In this document: piece by piece, positions 50,952 to 60,016 of the stretch
How the letters are laid out: each line of letters starts with the position of its first letter
How positions within the stretch are numbered: the first letter of the stretch is position 1
Assembly: GCF_002868845.1 (NCBI RefSeq)
Contig: NZ_PKUB01000025.1
Span: forward strand, 1 to 64,000
Source of the DNA: Desulfuromonas sp.
GTDB taxonomy: Bacteria; Desulfobacterota; Desulfuromonadia; Desulfuromonadales; BM501
Direction of reading: 5' to 3'
Length of the DNA stretch: 64,000 bases
The notes under the pieces: model-generated
Databases searched by the model: none
What the model was told of the DNA's origin: nothing
What the model saw: the letters and a program-made list of their open reading frames with translations, nothing else
Made by a program: the position numbers and the translations under genes

Positions 50952-52997
50952 ATGAAATTAGCGATTCGAGGCAAAATCCTCGCCGGCATGTTCGCGGTGG
51001 TCGCGGTCTTCGCGGCCTGCGGCGGCTTTTCCATGTTCCAGGCGCAGAGCGTCGCCGGCAAGGCCCGCTCCTTTATCGAGGACGACTGGGCCGCCACCGA
51101 CCTGATCATGGAGACCCGCATCACCCTCGGCGAGGTGGCCAAGACGGTGACGGCCCCCCCCGCGGACCTCGATGCCGAAGGGTACATCCGGGAGACCCGG
51201 CAGGCCCTCGCGCAGATCGAAGAGGCGTTCCGGGCCAGCGTCCTCGACGCCGAGACCGTGGAGGAGATCAATCACCTCCTGGAGCGCTCCGCAGCCTACC
51301 TGGTGGAACCGCTGTCGACCTACGCCGAACCGATGGACCGGATGGAGGCGGCCGACGCCTCCGCCGAAGCGGTCATGGATGCCATCGGCCCGCTCGGCAG
51401 CATCGAGCTGGCCAGGATCCTCTCGACGGCGACCATGACCTTCAACGACGTCCTCATCAGCGGGGACCTGGAGGAGTTCGTCCGCTTCGACGAGGCGGCC
51501 TCCGCCATGGAGGAACACCCCGACTACGAAACCTTCCGGGAGCCCTTCCTGCGCTACCGGGCGTCCGCCGAGGCGGTCTTCGACGCGGCCATGGAGCTGG
51601 ACGAAGCCAGGGGCATCTTCCTCTCCTCCGCCGACACCCTCGACCAGACCCTCGAAGAGTTCGAGGAGCGCTTCGCGGCGACCGTGGTCGAGCCTGAGAA
51701 GGCCGACATCCTCGCCCGGCTCGCCTCGATCGTCTGGGTCCTGCTGGGGGCGATCCTCGTTGCCGCCGTTATCGGCCTGCTCATCGGCTACTTCCTGGCC
51801 CGCAGCATCGCCCGCCCGATGGCCCGCACCGTGTAGATGATCGAGGAGATGGAGAGGGGTCACCTGGAGGGCCGCCTCCGGCTGCAGCGGAACGACGAGA
51901 TCGGCCGCATGGCCCGCGCCATGGACGCCTTCGCCGACAGCCTGCAGAACGAGGTGGTCGACGCCCTGCAGCGGCTGGCCCGGGGGGACCTGACCTTCGA
52001 GGCCGTCCCCAGGGACGAAAAGGACCTGCTTCGCGGCACCCTGAAAACCGTCGGCGACGACCTCAACGGTGTCATGCTTCAGGTCCACACCTCGGGCCAG
52101 CAGATCGCCTCGGGCGCGGCCCAGGTCTCCGACTCGGGCCAGACCCTCTCTCAGGGGGCCACCACGCAGGCCAGCTCCCTTGAGGAAATCTCCGCCTCCA
52201 TGAGCGAGATGACCGCCCAGACGAGCCAGAGCGCGGAAAACGCCGCCCAGGCCGACAAGCTCTCCAGCCAGGTGCGGGAAGCCGCCGAGCGGGGCCACGC
52301 CCAGATGGGGGAGATGGTCGGGGCGATGGGAGAGATCAACGAAGCGGGACGCAACATCTCCAAGATCATCAAAGTCATCGACGAGATCGCCTTCCAGACC
52401 AACCTGCTGGCGCTGAACGCCGCGGTGGAGGCGGCCCGGGCCGGCCAGCACGGCAAGGGCTTCGCGGTCGTCGCCGAGGAGGTGCGCAACCTCGCCGCGC
52501 GCAGCGCCAAGGCCGCCAAGGAAACAGCCGAGCTCATCGAAGGCTCGGTTGAGAAGACCGAGAACGGCACCCAGATCGCCGACCGCACCGCCGAGGCCCT
52601 GAAGGGGATCGTCGAGGGCATCGCCAAGGTCACCGGCCTGGCGACCGAGATCAGCGTGGCGGCCAGCGAGCAGGCCGAAGGGTTTTCCCAGATCAACCAG
52701 GGTCTGAGCCAGATCGACCAGGTGACGCAGAATAATACCGCCAGCGCCGAGGAGAGCGCCGCAGCGGCCGAGGAGCTCTCCGCCCAGGCCGCCCAGATGC
52801 AACAGATGCTCGCCAGGTTCCAGTTGCGGTCCCTGTCCGGGCGGATTGAGCCGGTGTCGCTCCCCGATACGCCGCCGCCCCTTCCGGAGGAGACGACCAG
52901 CAGCTGGGAGGAGATGCTCGAGAACGAGGCGCCCCCGCAGGCCGCACCGGCCGGGACGGTCATCGCCCTCGACGACGACGAGTTCGGCAAGTACTGA
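50952..52997 (+). pseudogene. methyl-accepting chemotaxis protein interrupted by an in-frame TAG (mcp2)
   Basis: One reading frame of 682 codons encodes a complete receptor but contains TAG at 51834-51836. Before it are 294 residues: a membrane helix, a helical periplasmic sensor of about 220 residues, the second helix (LASIVWVLLGAILVAAVIGLLIGYFLA) and the start of HAMP ending ARPMARTV. The codon right after it is ATG, and the frame goes on [14 protein letters not shown] through HAMP, a second HAMP-like unit and the signalling domain to EFGKY. mcp1 has [17 protein letters not shown] at the same spot, so TAG replaces one residue. Without read-through the sensor and signalling halves would be separate; re-initiation at the ATG could give a soluble signalling fragment. 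Confidence 0.85.
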
Positions 52998-53032
52998 TGC
53001 CTTTTGCAACCACCGACACGAAGGAGTGTCCC

Positions 53033-55030
53033 ATGAAAACAGTTCAGGCAAACAGAGGGTGGAGATGGACCATCGGCCGCCAGATGGGCCTCATCGGCAC
53101 CATCGGTCTGGCCGGCCTGCTGGCCCTGGGGGGGATCGGCTTCTGGGCCAGCTCCCACCTCTCCGACACCGCGGCGGGAGCCCTCGGCCGAGAGACCGAC
53201 GCGCGCACCCTCTACGCCAGGACCTCCGCCGATGCCCTGGAAAGCGAAAAGCAGGCCCGTCTCCTGGGCAACCTGAATACGGAGCTGATCCTCCTCCTTC
53301 AGGCCGTGGTGGAGGGCCCCCTCTACCCCGAAAGGGGCATCAGCGCGGAGAACGTGCTGCAACAGGCCAAGGACGTGGTCGGCAAGGCGGAGATCGTACG
53401 CCTGGTTCCGGGGAGCGACAAGCCGATCCCCGGAACCAAGATGACCCTGGCCGACCAGATCGTCGGCAACTTCGTCGACGTCGAAACCCTGATCGAATTC
53501 GAGCTGCCCGACCTCTACGCCGAGGAACCGGGGAGCGATGCCTTCGCCCAGAAGCAGGGGGCCATCCTCGTCTCGATGACGAACATGTACTGGTTCATCT
53601 CGCGCACCCTCGGGGAGCTGGCCACGAACATCGACGCCGAGGTGGCCGAGGACCGGGCCAACCTGGCCCGGGTCACCGAGGAAACCAACCGCCTCACCGC
53701 CGCGGCGAAAGAGGGACTGGACGGGGCCTCGCACAAGGCGAGCCTGGCCCTTCTGGCGACCTTCCTGGCCACCGCCCTGATCCTGGGCCCCCTCTTCGCC
53801 CTGTTCCGCTCCCGCATCGTCACCCCCCTGAAAAAGACCGTGGCCATGGCCCGGGACCTGAACCGGGGCCGGGTGACCTCCCGCCTTCAGCTGGGCAAGC
53901 GGACCGACGAGTTCGCCGACATGGGCGAGGCCCTCAACGAGTTAGCCGACAGCCTGGAGCACGAGGTGGTCGCCGCCCAGCAGAGCCTGGCCCACGGCGA
54001 CCTCACCTTCACCGTTACCCCCAAAGACGGCGAGGACAGGCTGCGCGGAGCAGTCAAAACCGTCGGCAAGGACCTCAACGACCTTCTCGTCCAGATCAGA
54101 AGATCCGGGGAGAGGATCGCCTCGGGCTCGAACCAGATCTCCGACTCGGGCCAGGCCCTCTCGGAAGGGGCCTCCACCCAGGCCAGCTCCCTGGAGGAGA
54201 TTTCCGCCTCCCTCAACGAAATCGCCACCCAGACCAGGCTCAACGCCGAAAACGCCTCTCAGGCCGACCGCCTCTCCACCGAGGCCAAGGAAGTAGCCGA
54301 AAACGGCAACCGGCAGATGGTGGAGATGATCGAGGCGATGGGGGAGATCAACCAGTCGGCTCAGGATATTTCCAGGATCATCAAGGCCATCGACGAGATC
54401 GCCTTCCAGACCAACCTGCTGGCGCTGAACGCCGCGGTGGAGGCGGCCCGGGCCGGCCAGCACGGCAAGGGCTTCGCGGTCGTCGCCGAGGAGGTGCGCA
54501 ACCTCGCCGCGCGCAGCGCCAAGGCCGCCAAGGAAACGGCGCAGCTCCTGGAGAGCTCGAGCACGAAGACCGACAGAGGCACCGTTATCGCCGACCGCAC
54601 CGCCAAAGCCCTGAACGAGATCGTCGCCGGAGTGACCCAGGTCACCGACCTCGTGGGAGAGATCAGCGCGGCGGCCAACGACCAGGCCGAGGGGATCGCC
54701 CAGGTCAACCAGGGGCTGACGCAGATCGACCAAGTCACCCAGCAGAATACCGCCACCGCCGAAGAGAGCGCCGCAGCCGCCCAGGAGCTGGCCGGCCTGG
54801 CCGGACAGCAACAGCAGATGCTCACCCGCTTCCGCCTGACGGACTCCGGGGAACAGGCTCCGCAGCTGACGATGCCGACGCCGCCCTCCCTCCCCCGAGA
54901 GCCGGTTTCGATGGGCTGGGATGACCTCGAGGGAGCCAAAGGCGGTCCCAGCCCGGAAGAGCCGTCCCCACCCGGCGAGGGCGAAGGGCTGGTCATCGCC
55001 CTGGACGATACCGAGTTCGGGAAGTACTAA
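53033..55030 (+). CDS. methyl-accepting chemotaxis protein (mcp3)
   Basis: The 665-residue receptor starts at 53033 (AAGGAG 7 nt upstream). It has a first membrane helix ([20 protein letters not shown]), a periplasmic domain of about 200 residues that I do not recognise, a second helix ([21 protein letters not shown]), HAMP and HAMP-like units, and the signalling domain. It shares a 150-nt identical stretch with mcp2 across the signalling tip. The C-terminal tail carries GWDDLEG and ends [12 protein letters not shown], nearly the same as mcp2. Confidence 0.94.
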   Translation: MKTVQANRGWRWTIGRQMGLIGTIGLAGLLALGGIGFWASSHLSDTAAGALGRETDARTLYARTSADALESEKQARLLGNLNTELILLLQAVVEGPLYPERGISAENVLQQAKDVVGKAEIVRLVPGSDKPIPGTKMTLADQIVGNFVDVETLIEFELPDLYAEEPGSDAFAQKQGAILVSMTNMYWFISRTLGELATNIDAEVAEDRANLARVTEETNRLTAAAKEGLDGASHKASLALLATFLATALILGPLFALFRSRIVTPLKKTVAMARDLNRGRVTSRLQLGKRTDEFADMGEALNELADSLEHEVVAAQQSLAHGDLTFTVTPKDGEDRLRGAVKTVGKDLNDLLVQIRRSGERIASGSNQISDSGQALSEGASTQASSLEEISASLNEIATQTRLNAENASQADRLSTEAKEVAENGNRQMVEMIEAMGEINQSAQDISRIIKAIDEIAFQTNLLALNAAVEAARAGQHGKGFAVVAEEVRNLAARSAKAAKETAQLLESSSTKTDRGTVIADRTAKALNEIVAGVTQVTDLVGEISAAANDQAEGIAQVNQGLTQIDQVTQQNTATAEESAAAAQELAGLAGQQQQMLTRFRLTDSGEQAPQLTMPTPPSLPREPVSMGWDDLEGAKGGPSPEEPSPPGEGEGLVIALDDTEFGKY

Positions 55031-55237
55031 AAGGGCCCGAGGTCACAGGATTGGCACCTCCTGTCAAGACCATGCCCTTCCTGGACCTCCACCCCTTTCA
55101 TTTATGCAGGAATCAACACGCATGAAAGGGGAAAAAGACCCGTCAGCCTTGGCACAACAATTGTTATCTCCCTTAAATCACGAAGGGAAACAAGAACCGC
55201 CGGGTCGCCGGAGAGATCATGGCCTCGCAGCAAAAAG

Positions 55238-55268
55238 CCCCCTCTTCGAACGGAAGAGGGGTTTTTTC
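55238..55268 (+). terminator. rho-independent terminator after mcp3
   Basis: CCCCTCTTC pairs perfectly with GAAGAGGGG around a GAACG loop and is followed directly by six T residues. It is about 210 nt after the mcp3 stop codon. Confidence 0.9.
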
Positions 55269-55287
55269 TCAAAAATGTAATTCTTTC

Positions 55288-55316
55288 TAAACTTCAGAGG
55301 GTGCCCGTGCCGATAA
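55288..55316 (+). promoter_or_regulatory. possible sigma-28 promoter of the second chemotaxis unit
   Basis: The -10 half GCCGATAA is a perfect match to the FliA consensus. The -35 half TAAACTTC is good but lies 13 nt away, two more than usual. It would start transcription about 75 nt before cheW2. Confidence 0.55.
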
Positions 55317-55398
55317 ATACAAAGTCCAGAGGTAAACATCCGCGGACAGAGTCCCCTGCCGTTCCGGTCAATCCGAATCAGGCGGAAAGGAAGAGACC

Positions 55399-55920
55399 AT
55401 GACATCGAGCAGCAACGCCAACGTGCTGGACCAGGGCCTCCTGGGCGAAGAGGAGGAAGACACCCTGAGCGGGAAATTCCTCACCTTCCGCCTCGGCCGG
55501 GAGGACTTCGGCCTCGAAATCCGCTATGTCACCGAGATCGTCGGCCTGCAGAAGATCACCGAACTGCCGGACATGCCCGGCTACGTCAAGGGGGTGATCA
55601 ACCTGCGCGGTGCGGTGATCCCCGTCATTGACGTACGGGTGCGCTTCCGTCTCGAGCCCCGGGAATACGACGAGCGGACCTGTATCGTCGTAGCCCAGCT
55701 GCAAAACCGGGCCATGGGCCTGGTCGTTGACCAGGTCAACGAGGTCACGGAAATTCCAGCCGGCCAGATAGAACCGCCGCCGCGGGCGGGTAGCGCCAGC
55801 GGTGGCGGCTTCATTCAGGGTCTCGGCAAGATCGGGGAGGATGTCAAGATTCTGCTCGATACGGAAAAACTCCTCTCAGATCAGGAACTCGACCTGGTCA
55901 GTTCGCTGGCGGCCGATTAA
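55399..55920 (+). CDS. cheW: chemotaxis adaptor CheW (second copy)
   Basis: The 173-residue CheW has the acidic leader EEEEDTLSG, then FLTFRLGREDFGLEIRYVTEIVGLQKITELPDMPGYVKGVINLRGAVIPVIDVR, and a second half with MGLVVDQVNEVTEIPAGQIEPPPR and VKILLDTEKLL. It is closer to the first CheW here than to the third, which is consistent with duplication of a CheW-receptor pair. It heads the unit containing mcp4. Confidence 0.97.
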   Translation: MTSSSNANVLDQGLLGEEEEDTLSGKFLTFRLGREDFGLEIRYVTEIVGLQKITELPDMPGYVKGVINLRGAVIPVIDVRVRFRLEPREYDERTCIVVAQLQNRAMGLVVDQVNEVTEIPAGQIEPPPRAGSASGGGFIQGLGKIGEDVKILLDTEKLLSDQELDLVSSLAAD

Positions 55921-55968
55921 GACCCTAAAGCGAGCGAGCCCCTTAGCTCCCATCTCCCGGAGATCTCA

Positions 55969-57789
55969 ATGCGCATCGGTATCCAACTCAAAGTGTCCCT
56001 CTTTCTGGCCCTGGTCCTGGCCCTGGTTTTCGGCCTGAACACGGTGGTCACGGTCTGGCAGACCACCGGTCTGCTCGCCGAGTCGGCCGCCTCATCCAAG
56101 GCCTCCCTCAAGGAATCGGCCTTCGACCAGGCCCGCAGCGTCTTTACCAGCCTGCAGATCGGGACCAGGGGATCCCTGCAACAGGGGGACATGGAGTTGT
56201 TCGACCGGCTGCTGACCGATCTCGGCGCCATCGCCCAGGTCCGGGAAATCGGCCTGGCCGATCCCGGGGGGGTCATCAACTACGCCAACCGGCCCCAGGC
56301 CCTTGCGACCTCCCTCGACGAGGCCTTTCTGCAAAAAACCCTGTCTGAACGGGAGAGCCTCCATCACGAGGAACTTGGCGATGACCTCCTGCTGGCCCGG
56401 CCCCAGCGCCTGGAGAGCGCCTGTCTCGAATGCCACGAGGAACGCCGGGAGGGTGAAGTGGCCGGAATCCTCTACATCCGCTTCAGCCTCGAGAAGCTGC
56501 GCGGGGCCGAGGCGGCCATGGAGGCGGCCCTCGGAGCGGCGCGAAAAAAGAGCGCCGCCCTCGGAGCGGCGGCCGGAGCCGCGGCCCTGATCGTGGCGGC
56601 CCTCGGCATCTACCTGCTGCTCGGGGTCCTGGTGCGCCGCCCCCTCGAACGCCTTCGGGAGATGATGGTCGATCTTGAAGCAGGCCGCCTGGTCAAGCGC
56701 CTGGGCATGTCCCAGGGCGACGAGATCGGCCAGACCGCCCACGCCATGGACACCCTCGCCGACAGCCTCCAGAACGAGGTCATCGACTCCCTGCAGAAGC
56801 TGGCCAAGGGGGACCTGACCTTCTCCGTCACCCCCCGCTGCGACGAGGACGCCGTGCGCGGGGCCCTGAAGAAACTCGGCGACGATCTCAACGGGCTGAT
56901 GGGACAGACCCAGACGGCCGGCGACCAGATCGCCATCGGCTCCGCCCAGATCGCCGCCTCCGGCCAGAGCCTGTCCCAGGGGGCCACCCAGTCGGCGGCC
57001 GCGGTGGAGCAGATCACCGCCTCGATGACCGAACTCGCCTCCCAGACCCAGACCAATGCCGACAACGCCAACCAGGCCCATTCCCTGTCCGCCGAGGCCC
57101 GCAGCGCCGCGGAGATGGGGGGCCAGAAGATGCAGGAAATGAGCGCCGCCATGGAAGAGATCAACCAATCGGGACAGGACATTTCCCGGATAATCCAGGC
57201 CATCGACGAGATCGCCTTCCAGACCAACCTGCTGGCCCTCAACGCCGCCATCGAGGCCGCCCGCGCCGGCCAGCACGGCAGGGGCTTCGCTGTCGTGGCC
57301 GAGGAGGTGCGCAACCTCGCCGGGCGCAGCGCCAAGGCCGCCCGGGAAACCTCGGAGCTCATCGAAAGCTCGGTGGACAAGACGCAGAAGGGGGCGATGG
57401 TCGCCGCCCGGACCGCCGAGGCCCTGGACAGCATGGTGGACAAGGTGACCCGGGTCACCGACCTGATGACCGAAATCGCCGCGGCCTCCAGCGAGCAGGC
57501 CCTCGGCATCGGCCAGGTCAACCAGGGACTGGGACAGATCGACCAGGTGACCCAGCAGAACACCGGCAGCGCCGAAGAGAGCGCCGCGGCGGCCGAAGAG
57601 CTCTCCGCCCAGGCCGCGCAGCTGCGCGAGAACCTGGCCCGCTTCAAGCTGCGCCCGGACGGCTCCGAAGCGATGCCGGCCCCGGACAGGACCGTCTCCT
57701 TCGCCCCCCCCGCCGAGTCGGACGATTCCGGCGGATGGGGCTCCCCGGCACCCGGCGCCCCCGAAGACGAGCCGTTCGGCAACGCCTGA
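55969..57789 (+). CDS. methyl-accepting chemotaxis protein with c-type heme sensor domain (mcp4)
   Basis: The 606-residue receptor has a first membrane helix at about 10-28, a periplasmic sensor of about 160 residues, a second helix ([24 protein letters not shown]), HAMP, a HAMP-like unit and the signalling domain. The sensor contains Cys152-Leu-Glu-Cys155-His156, a complete CxxCH heme c attachment site, near its C-terminal end. This matches the layout of the Geobacter chemoreceptors with heme-containing PAS-like periplasmic domains, so a redox or gas/ligand-sensing role is likely. Heme attachment requires export and cytochrome c maturation, which fits a periplasmic location. Confidence 0.93.
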   Translation: MRIGIQLKVSLFLALVLALVFGLNTVVTVWQTTGLLAESAASSKASLKESAFDQARSVFTSLQIGTRGSLQQGDMELFDRLLTDLGAIAQVREIGLADPGGVINYANRPQALATSLDEAFLQKTLSERESLHHEELGDDLLLARPQRLESACLECHEERREGEVAGILYIRFSLEKLRGAEAAMEAALGAARKKSAALGAAAGAAALIVAALGIYLLLGVLVRRPLERLREMMVDLEAGRLVKRLGMSQGDEIGQTAHAMDTLADSLQNEVIDSLQKLAKGDLTFSVTPRCDEDAVRGALKKLGDDLNGLMGQTQTAGDQIAIGSAQIAASGQSLSQGATQSAAAVEQITASMTELASQTQTNADNANQAHSLSAEARSAAEMGGQKMQEMSAAMEEINQSGQDISRIIQAIDEIAFQTNLLALNAAIEAARAGQHGRGFAVVAEEVRNLAGRSAKAARETSELIESSVDKTQKGAMVAARTAEALDSMVDKVTRVTDLMTEIAAASSEQALGIGQVNQGLGQIDQVTQQNTGSAEESAAAAEELSAQAAQLRENLARFKLRPDGSEAMPAPDRTVSFAPPAESDDSGGWGSPAPGAPEDEPFGNA

Positions 57790-57860
57790 AACGGCCCGAT
57801 GCGGGGGCTTCGCCAGCCCTTTCAGAAAAAATTCTCTGAACCAACCACGGGAGACAGAAC

Positions 57861-59105
57861 GTGCCAAAACGAAAGACAACCAAAACCAAAGACCAGGGTC
57901 CGCTGCCGGGGATCCTGCTGTCGCTCCTCGGCCTGGCGGCGCTGCTCGCGACGGGATGCGGAACCCTGCCGGTGCTGATCCTGGCGGGGGTCTGCGGGGG
58001 ATGGATGCTCCTGGCCTGGAGCGCCCGCAAATCGAACCGCGCCATGGACCACCGCCAGTGGCGGGAGATCGCCTCGGGGCTCGACGAGCTGACCGGGGAG
58101 ACCGAGGAGCTCTTTGCCAGCCTCGCCCGGGAATGCACGGCCCAGATCGACAGCCTGAGCGAGGAAAACCGCCAGGTCCGCGAGCTGCTCAACGGGGCCA
58201 TCGAAAACCTGGTGGGGAGTTTCACCGGACTGGAGGAAAACTCCCGCAGCCAGCAGGAGCTGGTCCACCAGCTCACCCGTTGCAGCGGCAGCCCGCAAAG
58301 CGGCGCCGGAAAACAGGAACTGAGCTTCGAGGCCTTTCTCCAGGAAATCGACGGGGTGCTGAAGGTCCTGGTCGACGCCACGGCCAGCAACAGCGGGGCC
58401 GCCAAAACACTCGCCGAGCAAATGAAACACGCCAAAGCCGACTTCGACCAGGTCACCAACATGCTCGGAGAGATCAAGAAAATCGCCGACCAGACCAACC
58501 TGCTGGCCATCAACGCCGCGGTGGAGGCGGCCCGTGCCGGCCAGCACGGCAAGGGCTTCGCGGTTGTTGCCGGAGAGGTGCGCCAGCTCTCGGTACGGTC
58601 CAACACCTTCAGCATGCAGATCGAGACCTCGGTGGAAAACATCGCCGGTTCCCTGCAGGCCGCCGAGGACGCGGTCCACGACATGGCCCGGGAGGGCATG
58701 GACCTGGCCCGGCAGTCCCAGGGGAAGGTCGAGCAGATCCTGGAGAAAAACCAGGCATTCAACCACCGGATCGAAAGCTCGGCTCGGGACATCTCGGGCA
58801 TCGCCGAGCAGGTCAAGGAAGGAGTCGCCGCCGCCGTCACCTCCCTGCAGTTCCACGACCTGCTCTCCCAGATCCTGACCCACATGGACAAACGGGCCGA
58901 GCTGATGCGCTCGATGCTGACCGGCCTGGCCGGCGTCACCCTCGTGGGGGCCGGCGCAGACTCCCGCGATCCGGGCCATGACTGCAGCCTTCGGCTGACC
59001 GGCATCAAGTCGGGCCTGGCGGAGGCGGCCGCCCTGGTCGAGCGGGTCAAGCACAACCCCGTTTCGCAAAAAAGCATGGACACCGGCACGGTCGAGCTGT
59101 TCTAG
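57861..59105 (+). CDS. short membrane MCP-like protein with a CheZ-like motif
   Basis: The 414-residue protein (GTG start, GGGAGA upstream) has two close N-terminal membrane helices (residues about 16-33 and 36-52) with no real periplasmic domain and no HAMP. The signalling core is a shortened MCP domain with tip [39 protein letters not shown]. Near its C-terminus is LQFHDLLSQIL, in which Asp and Gln are four residues apart as in the CheZ active site FQDLTGQ. cheY follows 63 nt later. It may be an intracellular-signal receptor, a CheY-P phosphatase, or both; the latter is inference. Confidence 0.8.
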   Translation: MPKRKTTKTKDQGPLPGILLSLLGLAALLATGCGTLPVLILAGVCGGWMLLAWSARKSNRAMDHRQWREIASGLDELTGETEELFASLARECTAQIDSLSEENRQVRELLNGAIENLVGSFTGLEENSRSQQELVHQLTRCSGSPQSGAGKQELSFEAFLQEIDGVLKVLVDATASNSGAAKTLAEQMKHAKADFDQVTNMLGEIKKIADQTNLLAINAAVEAARAGQHGKGFAVVAGEVRQLSVRSNTFSMQIETSVENIAGSLQAAEDAVHDMAREGMDLARQSQGKVEQILEKNQAFNHRIESSARDISGIAEQVKEGVAAAVTSLQFHDLLSQILTHMDKRAELMRSMLTGLAGVTLVGAGADSRDPGHDCSLRLTGIKSGLAEAAALVERVKHNPVSQKSMDTGTVELF

Positions 59106-59168
59106 AGCCGTACCGATTTTTTTTAGACGCCCAAGACTCATTAAAAAGCGAGAGGAGGATCGATCGCC

Positions 59169-59534
59169 ATGAGCAAGCAGATTCTGGCCGTAGACGATTC
59201 CAAGTCCATCCTGCAGATGGTGTCATTCACCCTGCAGGGAGCAGGATACCAAGTCGAGGTCGCCGCCGACGGCCAAGCCGCCCTCGAGATGGCCACCCGC
59301 AAGAACTACTCCCTGGTCATCACCGACCTCAACATGCCCCGGCTCAACGGCCTGGAGCTGATCAAGTCCCTGCGCGGCAAGCCCCAATACCGCTTCACCC
59401 CCCTGCTGATGCTGACCACCGAGGCAAGCCCCGCCTTCAAGACCCAGGGCAAGGCGGCCGGCGCCACCGGCTGGCTGGTCAAACCCTTCGACCCCCAGCA
59501 GCTCCTCGGGGTCGTGAAGAAGGTCATCGGCTGA
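59169..59534 (+). CDS. cheY: chemotaxis response regulator CheY
   Basis: CheY-P binds FliM to change rotation. The 121-residue single receiver domain has all active-site residues: Asp9-Asp10 (AVDDS), phospho-acceptor Asp53 (ITDLNMP), Thr83/84 (MLTTEA) and Lys105 (VKPF). No output domain is attached. It lies between the MCP-like gene and the STAS gene. Confidence 0.95.
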   Translation: MSKQILAVDDSKSILQMVSFTLQGAGYQVEVAADGQAALEMATRKNYSLVITDLNMPRLNGLELIKSLRGKPQYRFTPLLMLTTEASPAFKTQGKAAGATGWLVKPFDPQQLLGVVKKVIG

Positions 59535-59595
59535 TTCCGACCCCCCGATCCCCGGCCCGTGCCGCGGCACGACCCGGGCAACCCAGAGGTGCGAC

Positions 59596-59946
59596 ATGTC
59601 CAACACGAGTCTGGAGCCAGCCCCCGATGCCCAGGGGAACCACGTCCTGACCCTCGAGGGCGAGGTCACCGTCGAGATCCTTCGCGAGCTGAAAGAGACT
59701 CTCGCCGAGAGGCTCGATTCGGCCCGAACCCTCGAGCTCGATTGCGGGAAGGTCACCGGCATCGACGTCTATGCCATCCAGCTGCTCTGCTCCGCCCACC
59801 GCTCGGCCATGGCCGCCGGAAAGGGCCTGGGCTTTGCCGGCGACCCGTCCGAGAAATTCCGGGAGATGGTCCGCGTCTGCGGCTTCGAGCGCAAACGGGG
59901 CTGCTCCCTGTGCCAGGAAGGGGAGCGCTGTCTCTGGATGGCATGA
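59596..59946 (+). CDS. STAS-domain protein of the chemotaxis cluster
   Basis: The 116-residue protein has a STAS fold: GNHVLTLEGEVTVEILRELKETLAERL, then TLELDCGKVTGIDVYAIQLLCSAHRSAMAAGKGL, and a C-terminal helix. At the place where anti-sigma-factor antagonists have a phosphorylatable Ser (usually DSSG), this protein has Asp57-Val-Tyr, so classical phospho-switching is unlikely. The tail holds Cys103, Cys106 and Cys112 in GCSLCQEGERC, which could bind metal. STAS genes between cheY and cheA are seen in other deltaproteobacterial clusters; the role is unknown. Confidence 0.8.
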   Translation: MSNTSLEPAPDAQGNHVLTLEGEVTVEILRELKETLAERLDSARTLELDCGKVTGIDVYAIQLLCSAHRSAMAAGKGLGFAGDPSEKFREMVRVCGFERKRGCSLCQEGERCLWMA

Positions 59947-60016
59947 GCCGCCAACGGCGGAATGCTTCTGCGCACCATGAAACGACTGCCCCAGTGGGGA
60001 AAAGGATGACTTTGCC

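Larger units (their letters stand above)
55031..55398. other. intergenic region between mcp3 and cheW2
   Basis: No gene is supported in these 368 nt. It is AT-richer than its surroundings and carries a terminator and a sigma-28-like promoter, which together split the chemosensory block into two transcription units. Confidence 0.65.

Noticed and set aside
7219-52997. Genome-wide reassignment of TAG to an amino acid
   Set aside because: Many genes here end in TAG exactly where their families end (fliA, flgF, flgG, flgI, flgK, fliG, fliW), so TAG still works as a stop; only local suppression or mutation fits.
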